DNA of 33,266 bases from UBA12481 sp012523435. GTDB taxonomy: Bacteria; Bacteroidota; Bacteroidia; Bacteroidales; UBA12481. Positions 1-6,433 of the stretch are shown piece by piece (the stretch's first letter is position 1; each line of letters begins with the position of its first letter). The position numbers and the translations under genes are program-made. The stretch lies in the NCBI GenBank assembly GCA_028686135.1, contig JAQUCP010000023.1, positions 1 to 33,266 on the forward strand, written 5' to 3'. A model generated the notes under the pieces. That model was not told the DNA's origin. It did no database searches and saw only the letters and a list, made by a program, of their open reading frames with translations.

Positions 1-41
1 ATAATGAGTATCTTAATGTTGCAAAACAAAACAAAAACCAC

Positions 42-638
42 ATGCTACCAAGTAAAAGTAACAAATTTTTCTCTGAGATCAGTGACCTTTTGACTTCGAG
101 TGAAAAAGGAATCACAAGAATCATCAAACTGTACCGGAAGTTGGATCTGCACAAAATAAAAATAGGACACCAGGATTACCCACAAGCTTCTTACAGGCGT
201 TGTGATCTGCTGCTCTGCCTGTATACTGCAGAAGCTGTTGCCAAGTTCAAAGGATACTCTGTAAAGTTCTTCTTTTGTAAAAACAGCAGAAAAGGGAAAT
301 GGCATGTGTTGGTTACCACCAACACCCGTATTGGGGTGGTAAAGGCTTATCGAACCTACTCCATCAGCTGGTCGATTGAAGTCTTTTTCAAAGAGGCCAA
401 ACGCTTTGATTCCTACGAAACACTTGGAATCCTCTTTCGTCAAGCAGGCCAACAAGTAACAGAGCTGACTATTTATAACCGCATTTGGCAATTTATTCTG
501 GACCTGTTAAGATTACTGGCTGAACTAATAGATGGAGATTTTAATGAGCTGGTCTTTAATGTTATAAAGCAGCAACCGGAAGACAATAGACTGTTAAAAC
601 TAATGGAGAAGCAAAAATTGCGAAAACTTGTCGCCTAG
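42..638 (+). pseudogene. IS4-like DDE transposase, internally deleted remnant
   Basis: The 198-residue frame starts like Bacteroidota IS4-type transposases (MLPSKSNKFFSEIS). It then jumps to the late catalytic part: RKGKWHVLVTTNT, then WSIEVFFKEAKR with the glutamate of the DDE triad (residues about 110-120), then the C-terminal helical part SYETLGILFRQA and onward. Full-length relatives are roughly 400-450 residues. The region with the two catalytic aspartates, and the stretch normally lying between FFKEAKR and SYETLG, are missing. The product therefore cannot be an active transposase, although the frame stays open. No terminal inverted repeats were identified. A second, diverged copy of its 3' end lies inverted at 1573-1635. 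The family call rests on remembered motifs, and the exact IS subgroup is uncertain. Confidence 0.75.
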
Positions 639-668
639 ACATGGGAAACTTTAGATGATAAGAACCCC

Positions 669-1070
669 ATGGATTATTTTAATGTGGGTTTGGATTACAG
701 AATCAATGACGGCGTTGTTGGTGACTTTCTCAATATTAGTATTAATAGCAAATTCGTCTATTTTAATGCGTTGATGGCCAATTCCTCATTTTTCTGCTTT
801 GTAAAGAAACAAAGCGGAGAGAAGCTAATTGGTAACGCGATTTTTAACGACCTCGTAGGGGCACCAGGATTGAATTTTGTTGGCAGTTCTGGTGATTGTC
901 TTTATTTTACGGATTCTCGTAACGATATTCCGACTAAGGAGAACTGGCGAAAATTGTACCAGGGTATTCACAAAACTGATCCTGATAAAACCCTGATTGA
1001 CAAATACGAACAGATCGCTCCTTTGGCAGGACGACCTAGTGAAAGACTACTCATCCAGGTGAAAATATGA
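669..1070 (+). pseudogene. C-terminal fragment of a 6-bladed beta-propeller protein
   Basis: The 133 residues have no signal peptide and read like the tail of the Bacteroidota 6-bladed beta-propeller family. A KKQSGEKLIGN segment is followed by FNDLVGAPGLNFVG, matching the usual 'tG...NDldGg..f' blade, and the end (RLLIQVKI) resembles the common NPVLMIVKLK-type tail. An intact relative at 31931-33055 ends similarly (DDNPIILQASLN). About two thirds of a normal gene of about 370 codons is absent. The fragment starts 31 bp after the transposase remnant, which suggests the 5' part was lost by insertion or deletion. Its end overlaps the 3' end of the opposing glycosylase gene by 20 bp. It could be a free-standing small gene, but nothing supports its export or folding alone. 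Confidence 0.55.
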
Positions 1071-1617
1071 AATTCAGATTACACCAATAACGCCAGGGCT
1101 TCGAAATCCACGGCTCACCTGCGTAATTAATACCTACACGTGGACCAGTGGTGAAATCCCCTATCGCAGGAGCATCCTCAATCCAGACCCGGTCGGAGGT
1201 AGAGAGATCCTCCCCGTAGAAAGATCCATCCATTCGAAGAAGAGCAGTAAGCTTCCCCGGTCCCGCAACAACTCCTGCTCCGCGGATCAATAACGCCTCC
1301 GGTTGACCTGCTCCGCCGGTCACGATATTCAACATCCAATGGATCCCGTAAATTAAATACATATAAAGAATCCCTCCCTCGCCAAACATCACCCGGTTGC
1401 GGGGTGTCATGCCGCGACTGGCATGACAAGCACGGTCGTCAATGCCCAGATACACCTCCACCTCAGTAACCGGAATCCGAAGAATAGAACCATCATCAAA
1501 ACGCCTGACAATCAGCTTACCTAACAATTCTGGAGCAACCTCTAGCGCCGGACGAAGGAAAAAAGTCCTATCTAGTCGATTATCTTTCGGACCCGGCTTT
1601 ATCACATTAACAACCAT
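1051..1617 (-). CDS. mpg: 3-methyladenine DNA glycosylase (AAG/MPG family)
   Basis: This is a base-excision repair enzyme that removes alkylated purines such as 3-methyladenine from DNA in the cytoplasm. The family signatures are clear in order: LLGKLIVRR, then VTEVEVYLGIDDRACHASRG with the glutamate expected to activate water, then TPRNRVMFGEGGILYMYLIYGIH, and a C-terminal GPRVGINYAGEPW...KPWRYW. Length is about normal (189 residues). The start is odd. The first in-frame ATG (1615-1617) lies in a segment matching the 3' end of the transposase at 42-638, in the same reading frame, and the native N-terminus seems to begin near LDRTFF (codon about 16). A TTG at 1636-1638 could extend it by seven codons. 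The original start codon therefore seems lost, and translation probably begins in transposon-derived sequence. Confidence 0.9.
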   Translation of the reverse strand: MVVNVIKPGPKDNRLDRTFFLRPALEVAPELLGKLIVRRFDDGSILRIPVTEVEVYLGIDDRACHASRGMTPRNRVMFGEGGILYMYLIYGIHWMLNIVTGGAGQPEALLIRGAGVVAGPGKLTALLRMDGSFYGEDLSTSDRVWIEDAPAIGDFTTGPRVGINYAGEPWISKPWRYWCNLNFIFSPG

Positions 1618-1635
1618 CTCATTCAAATTGCCATA
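1573..1635 (-). mobile_element. Inverted transposase 3'-end remnant fused to mpg
   Basis: Read on the minus strand this encodes NLNEMVVNVIK followed by PGPKDNRL. The plus-strand transposase encodes DFNELVFNVIK followed by QQPEDNRL at about 531-593. By eye 12 of 19 residues and roughly 70% of bases agree, without gaps. The similarity stops where the glycosylase homology starts. The two remnants point toward each other and bracket the propeller fragment and the glycosylase gene. Chance similarity is possible over such a short stretch but unlikely given the same frame and gap-free alignment. Confidence 0.6.
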
Positions 1636-1730
1636 CAAAAGTTAAAGGTCGCACTTTTTCTCATAGGTAATCATGACCGGTTTAGACCATCTTCAAAATA
1701 TTCCTAACTTACCCAACTAAAGCACGAACT

Positions 1731-3392
1731 ATGAACAAACGACACACCTTCCCAATCCTGATGATGTTAGTATTCACCGTATTAGGATGTTCCAAAGAAG
1801 TCAGCATCAAATCCCTGGTTGAACAAATGCCAGACAAAGAGAGACTCACCCAATTTCCAGCTGCTCTCCCCTACCAACTCAAGCAAGTAAGCAGTTATAA
1901 CCGAAAGACACAAACCCCCGGAAATTATGATTGGTATGCGAACTATGATGCCTCTTACTTTGTGAGAGTGGAAGAGAATCAGGGCCGCAGAGAATTTGTC
2001 ATGATGGACGAAGAGGGCCCTGGCGCAGTTGTCCGCTGGTGGATGACGTTCTGGCGAGCACACGACGGCATCCTGAGGATCTATCTTGATCATGATTCAC
2101 TGCCAGAGGTAGAAGGCTCACCGGCTGATCTGATCAGCGGGCAAATGTTAGTTGGAAAGCCACTAAGTGTGGCTGTTCCGGAAGAGGGACCACCAGCTGA
2201 ATGGGGGCATAATCTGTACCTCCCGATTCCTTTTGCTGAGCACTGTAAGATTACCTACGAATGCGATTCGCTGGTTGAATATGAGGACAAATTCTTCCCC
2301 GATGTTTTTTATAACATTTGTTACCAGGCATATGAACCCGGAACAGCCGTACAAACCTTCACCATGGCTGACCTTAAAAAGTGCGAAACGTTGCTGAAGG
2401 AAACTAACGAAAAGCTATTGTCAGCAGTTACCGCTGAGAATGTCGATTATCAGTTTTCCGAAATTATTCAACCAGGAGATTCCCTATCCATCGTTGTTGA
2501 CCAATCAGGAGCGGCCATCTCCTGGCTTAGTCTGTTTGTAAAAGCAACCGATCAAGCCCAAGCACTTCGATCAACCATCCTGTCTGCCACATTTGATGGA
2601 ACTCAAACCATCTGGGTTCCGGTTGGAGAGTTCTTTGGCACCGGCTATCAGCTCAACCCACACCAAACCTGGATGAATCAAAGTCTGGTGGATGGACAAC
2701 TCCTATCAAACTGGCTCATGCCCTATCAAAAAAATGCGGTCATTACGTATTTCAATTACGGAGATCAACCTATTGAATTACAGGGAGATATTGGACTAAC
2801 GGATTACCAGTGGAAAAAAAACAGCCTCTATTTTGCCTCCTGTTGGCATGAATATCACCACATACGAACCCGTGATACGCTGAACTGGTTTTTTGATGTC
2901 AACTTTGTCAATGTAAAAGGTCAGGGGTTATATGTCGGCGATCAGGTGACTTTATTTAACATGGCTGAAACCTGGTGGGGCGAAGGCGATGAAAAAATCT
3001 TTGTCGATGGCGAAACCTTCCCGTCCAGCATGGGCACGGGCAGTGAGGATTATTACGGTTATGCCTTCGGTCGCCCAGAACCATTCTCCCACCCTTTTAT
3101 TTCGCAACCGACCGGTGCCGGCAATTTTGTGCCAGGCATGTCGGTCAATATGCGGCATCGATCACTGGATGCCATTCCATTTAACAGTTCCATCAGCTCC
3201 AATATTGAGCTCTGGCACTGGGCTGATTGTTGTATCAACTATGCCACCACAGCTTACTTCTATGTCTCTTTCCCTTATGAAATCAACATCGTTCCGGATA
3301 TCGAGATGGCCAGAAGAAACGTGGCTACCGATCCAGATGATTTTTACGCTGAAGGAGATACAATCTGCCGAACGATTGATCAATCTTTTTAA
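1731..3392 (+). CDS. GH172 (DUF2961) glycoside hydrolase lipoprotein
   Basis: The 553-residue protein is probably an exported glycosidase acting on fructofuranose or D-arabinofuranose-type linkages. Characterised GH172 members include difructose-anhydride and D-arabinan enzymes; the exact substrate cannot be read here. The N-terminus is a lipoprotein signal (hydrophobic run then VLGCSK, lipid Cys at residue 20). The DUF2961 core shows EEGPGAVVRWW, WGEGDEKIFVDGE and GTGSEDYYGYAF. Glu418 (WWGEGD) and Glu439 (GSEDYY) are 21 residues apart, the same spacing as the two catalytic glutamates I recall for the founding bifidobacterial enzyme. Start ATG 1731 gives a complete signal peptide. An AraC regulator follows after 6 bp, so the two are probably co-transcribed. 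Confidence 0.88.
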   Translation: MNKRHTFPILMMLVFTVLGCSKEVSIKSLVEQMPDKERLTQFPAALPYQLKQVSSYNRKTQTPGNYDWYANYDASYFVRVEENQGRREFVMMDEEGPGAVVRWWMTFWRAHDGILRIYLDHDSLPEVEGSPADLISGQMLVGKPLSVAVPEEGPPAEWGHNLYLPIPFAEHCKITYECDSLVEYEDKFFPDVFYNICYQAYEPGTAVQTFTMADLKKCETLLKETNEKLLSAVTAENVDYQFSEIIQPGDSLSIVVDQSGAAISWLSLFVKATDQAQALRSTILSATFDGTQTIWVPVGEFFGTGYQLNPHQTWMNQSLVDGQLLSNWLMPYQKNAVITYFNYGDQPIELQGDIGLTDYQWKKNSLYFASCWHEYHHIRTRDTLNWFFDVNFVNVKGQGLYVGDQVTLFNMAETWWGEGDEKIFVDGETFPSSMGTGSEDYYGYAFGRPEPFSHPFISQPTGAGNFVPGMSVNMRHRSLDAIPFNSSISSNIELWHWADCCINYATTAYFYVSFPYEINIVPDIEMARRNVATDPDDFYAEGDTICRTIDQSF

Positions 3393-3398
3393 TATCCT

Positions 3399-4520
3399 AT
3401 GCTTGAGCCAGTTCTATATATCGGCATCGCCCAGTCAATCTTCGGCGGACTGGTCATTGCCACCCGAAAACCCCAGCTGCCTGCCGACAGGATTCTGTCG
3501 GCCTGGCTATTCCTGATAGCCCTGGAAATGATCCTCTCACTCCTGAAAATTACCTGGCTCGAGCATCTGCCTTATGAAATTCCTTTTCTGGTGCTGCCTC
3601 TGACATACGGACCTTTTCTCTACCTGTATGTCAGAACCCTGATATCGGAAAGCTTAACAAACAGATGGAGCGACCTGATCCATTTCGCTCCGTTCATCAT
3701 CTTCCTGGGTCTCGCCTTCCTGTTCCGAACCGATATTGGCTTGGACATCCGGTTGCCGGTCTGGGCAAACCCCAGCAAACTGGCGAAAGTCATTTATGAG
3801 ATCCTGCTATTCAGCTCCTTCACCACCTACAGCATTCTGGCCTATATCCTGCTGACTCGCCACCGCAAAGCCATCCGCGAAGAGTTTTCGTACAGCTCCG
3901 GGAAAATCACCCTGACCTGGTTGCTCTTTCTTTCAATCACCGTGTACGCTTCTTACGCTCTTACCTTTCTGTCGGCTGGCATTCAGATGTTTGTCATCCA
4001 CCTGCCTTTCGACCCTAAAATATTCTCATTCATTGGGTTAACCCTTATTTCCTTTGCCTTCAGTTTTTATGGCCACCAGCAATCCGGTATATACCATGGA
4101 CGAAAACCAGCGATCATAGAACTCCCCATGGAGGAAAACTCTGGCAAATATGCGAAATCAGGCCTGAGTCAGGATGAACTGATTGCCATCACAGAGTCCT
4201 TACAGAAACTCATGGAAACAGACCAACTGTTTACAAACCCGGAATTGACTCTTGCGGATGTGTCGGAAAAACTGGCTATACCCCGGCATCACTTAACGCA
4301 GGCAATCAATACCGTTTTGAATAAAAATTTCTTTACCTATATCAACGAACTGAGGGTAAAACTTTTCCTGGAACGGTTCGTTCAGCGGAAATATAAAGGC
4401 TACACCATCTTAGCCATCGCCTATGATTGCGGATTTAATTCCAAATCCACCTTCAATTCCGTATTTAAAAAGATTACCGGATTCACCCCGACGGAATACC
4501 TCAATTCTCTCTCAATCTAG
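3399..4520 (+). CDS. Membrane-bound AraC-family transcriptional regulator
   Basis: The first about 230 residues hold about seven hydrophobic helices (for example around residues 3-24, 30-52, 65-85, 98-115, 135-155, 170-195 and 205-225). A roughly 35-residue linker follows, then a C-terminal AraC/XylS DNA-binding domain with two helix-turn-helix motifs. The first is at ELTLADVSEKLAIPRHHLTQAIN. The second ends in the family signature YDCGFNSKSTFNSVFKKITGFTP. Bacteroidota have many such 7TM-AraC proteins. They are thought to sense something at the inner membrane, and the ligand is unknown here. The gene starts 6 bp after the GH172 stop, so it probably belongs to the same transcript and may control the saccharide locus. 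Confidence 0.85.
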   Translation: MLEPVLYIGIAQSIFGGLVIATRKPQLPADRILSAWLFLIALEMILSLLKITWLEHLPYEIPFLVLPLTYGPFLYLYVRTLISESLTNRWSDLIHFAPFIIFLGLAFLFRTDIGLDIRLPVWANPSKLAKVIYEILLFSSFTTYSILAYILLTRHRKAIREEFSYSSGKITLTWLLFLSITVYASYALTFLSAGIQMFVIHLPFDPKIFSFIGLTLISFAFSFYGHQQSGIYHGRKPAIIELPMEENSGKYAKSGLSQDELIAITESLQKLMETDQLFTNPELTLADVSEKLAIPRHHLTQAINTVLNKNFFTYINELRVKLFLERFVQRKYKGYTILAIAYDCGFNSKSTFNSVFKKITGFTPTEYLNSLSI

Positions 4521-4529
4521 CGGATACAA

Positions 4530-4551
4530 GTCCGATCCAATTGGCTCGGAC
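4530..4551. repeat. Near-perfect 22-bp palindrome
   Basis: The arms GTCCGA (4530-4535) and TCGGAC (4546-4551) are exact reverse complements. They enclose a second perfect palindrome, CCAATTGG (4537-4544), with only the pair 4536/4545 mismatched. It sits 10 bp after the AraC stop and about 72 bp before the next operon's first gene. No T-run follows, so an ordinary intrinsic terminator is not supported. A dimeric-regulator operator or an mRNA hairpin are both possible. Confidence 0.55.
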
Positions 4552-4622
4552 GTCCTGATTCCTGAGGCCGTTTAGCCCGAACGACAGGCTGGTTCATGGT
4601 TCGTATTTTTATAGAAAAAACC

Positions 4623-5993
4623 ATGAATATGAAAACCATCCTGATCATTGCGTTGCTCCTATTGACCTGCCAGGCTTACCCGCAGGGAGTGTTCGAATCG
4701 AGCCTGTCGGGCGGATCTGATTCCGGAAACTCCCGGCTCTCAATCGGTGGCTATACCCGTGGTGCCGCATTTTTGGGGATCATCCCGGAGCAGGATCCCT
4801 ACCTGCAGAGCCTCTATGCCGAAACTTCCATTAAAATGAAATACAATGGAGGCTCCTGGGGAGGTGCCTTCACCGATATCCGGTTCTATACCGGATCAGA
4901 ATACAACGAAAAGGTGCACAAAATGGATCTCCGTGAAGCATATGCCGACTTTAATATCAATCGATTAGGACTTCGATTTGGTAAGCAGATTCTCTCCTGG
5001 GGGCGGGCCGACGGGTTCAACCCAACCGATAATCTGACGCCAAAAAACTACTTCGTCCGTTCCAGTGAGCCGGATGATCTCAAAATAGGAAACATTTTAT
5101 TACGAGCTCAATATCAAGCATTTGACTTCCTTCGGTTAGAAGTCGATCTAGTGCCCTGGTATGCTCCATCGCTCTACCGCTTTGATTTGATTGAGATGCC
5201 TGCTTTTGTGCGTATCAATCCTGTAGTTCAGCCCGGATTTGCCTGGGATGATGGTTCTATTGGCGCTAAAGCAGATCTGATTTTCGGGCTGGTGGAGGGT
5301 GCGCTCTCCTGGTACAGTGGTTACGACCATCTCCCGGCACTGGCACCCGGGGCTGTGACCATGTCGCCAACCGAAGGTTTGGACGTGGGCATCAACCAAA
5401 TACCCTATCGCCAGCAGGTTTTTGGGGCTGATTTTGCCACCACACTCCTGGGAACCGGATTGCGGGGTGAGTTTGCCTATAAAGTACCCGATACCGATTC
5501 CGCCCGCCCTTTCAAACCCAACCCTGAATTCCAGTGGGTGGTCAGTCTCGATCGGGGTTTTGGTCCATTGCGGCTCGTTGCGGCATATAATGGCAAGTGG
5601 GTCAAGGACTTCATCCCCGCCGATGCCCCTGGCGAATTCGATCCGGCAATTCTGGCCGATCCCTCCATCTGGCCTATGCTGGAAGGGATGTTTGCCAACC
5701 AGATCGGGTATTACAATCGTATTCTGTTCGACCAAACCCACGAAACCAGTCATACCGTATTGTTCAGACCTTCGTTGCAGCTGTTTCACGAATCCCTCGA
5801 GGTCGAAGCAGCCGTAATCTGGAATATCACCACCGAGGAGTATCTGCTCTATCCCAAGGTAACCTGGAAGCACGGCAGCGGAATTCAGGCTTCCATGGGA
5901 TATCAGCATTATGCTGGACCCGAAAACACTCGATTTAGCTGGATTAAAGATGCCTTCAACGGCCCATTTATTGAATTTAAAGCCAGCTTTTGA
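4623..5993 (+). CDS. DUF1302-like outer-membrane beta-barrel protein
   Basis: From the ATG at 4623 there is a short basic start and a hydrophobic signal ending at ACQ-type residues (LLLTCQAYPQG). After that come alternating aromatic and polar strands typical of an outer-membrane barrel, including WGGAFTDIRFYTGSEY, LREAYADFNINRLGLRFGKQ and LSWGRADGFNPTDNLTPKNY. The last two blocks are what I recall from DUF1302-type proteins encoded beside RND pumps and LolA-like proteins. The final residue is Phe, as is usual for BAM substrates. An upstream ATG at 4596 would add nine residues before the signal and is less likely. First gene of the operon running to 9518; the presumed role is an outer-membrane channel or acceptor for the exported cargo. 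Confidence 0.75.
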   Translation: MNMKTILIIALLLLTCQAYPQGVFESSLSGGSDSGNSRLSIGGYTRGAAFLGIIPEQDPYLQSLYAETSIKMKYNGGSWGGAFTDIRFYTGSEYNEKVHKMDLREAYADFNINRLGLRFGKQILSWGRADGFNPTDNLTPKNYFVRSSEPDDLKIGNILLRAQYQAFDFLRLEVDLVPWYAPSLYRFDLIEMPAFVRINPVVQPGFAWDDGSIGAKADLIFGLVEGALSWYSGYDHLPALAPGAVTMSPTEGLDVGINQIPYRQQVFGADFATTLLGTGLRGEFAYKVPDTDSARPFKPNPEFQWVVSLDRGFGPLRLVAAYNGKWVKDFIPADAPGEFDPAILADPSIWPMLEGMFANQIGYYNRILFDQTHETSHTVLFRPSLQLFHESLEVEAAVIWNITTEEYLLYPKVTWKHGSGIQASMGYQHYAGPENTRFSWIKDAFNGPFIEFKASF

Positions 5994-5995
5994 CC

Positions 5996-6433
5996 ATGAA
6001 ACTCATCGCCTTGCTTCCGATCCTCCTGATTAGCTTGGGCACACCTCAAAACCAGACAGTTCTGGAGGTGACCATCAATCAGGTCAGAAGCACGAAAGGT
6101 CAGATCTTGCTCTCGGTGTACTCCGATCCAGCACAATATCCTTACAAACCATTCCGCACCTGCCCGGTTTCCAAAGACTCACTAAAAAACGGTCAGGTAA
6201 AAACCGTCATCCTCGGACTTCAACCTGGCACCTATGCGATGGGGCTGCTGGATGACGAAAACCTGTCCGGCGATATGGAGTGCAACATCATTGGGATACC
6301 AAAGGAGGGATTTGGATTCTCAAATAACCCCAGAACCACCCTCTCCAAACCAGATTACGATAAACTGATTTTTAATGTAGGACCGGGAACTACCCGGATC
6401 GACATCACCGTGCAATATAAACTCCGAAAATGA
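5996..6433 (+). CDS. DUF2141 family exported protein
   Basis: The 145-residue protein has a signal peptide (MKLIALLPILLISLGTPQNQ) and one DUF2141 domain. Features of the domain are LEVTINQVRSTKGQILLSVY near residue 25, GLQPGTYAMGLLDDENLSGDME around residues 75-95, and GFGFSNNP shortly after. DUF2141 proteins are small periplasmic or surface beta-sandwich proteins of unknown function. The ATG at 5996 lies 2 bp after the barrel gene stop; a TTG at 5990 is in frame but unneeded. Its stop overlaps the next start (ATGA at 6430-6433), so translation with the RND pump is probably coupled, suggesting an accessory role in the same export route. Confidence 0.8.
   Translation: MKLIALLPILLISLGTPQNQTVLEVTINQVRSTKGQILLSVYSDPAQYPYKPFRTCPVSKDSLKNGQVKTVILGLQPGTYAMGLLDDENLSGDMECNIIGIPKEGFGFSNNPRTTLSKPDYDKLIFNVGPGTTRIDITVQYKLRK

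Noticed and set aside
45..491. 148-codon minus-strand frame over the transposase remnant
   Set aside because: The plus strand carries recognisable transposase motifs; the minus frame shows none.
2989..3516. 175-codon plus-strand frame across the GH172/AraC junction
   Set aside because: It lies in another frame over two well-supported genes and has no independent start signal or motif.
5148..5909. 253-codon open frame on the minus strand
   Set aside because: It is antisense to the DUF1302-like barrel gene, has no domain or signal peptide, and its composition mirrors the coding strand.
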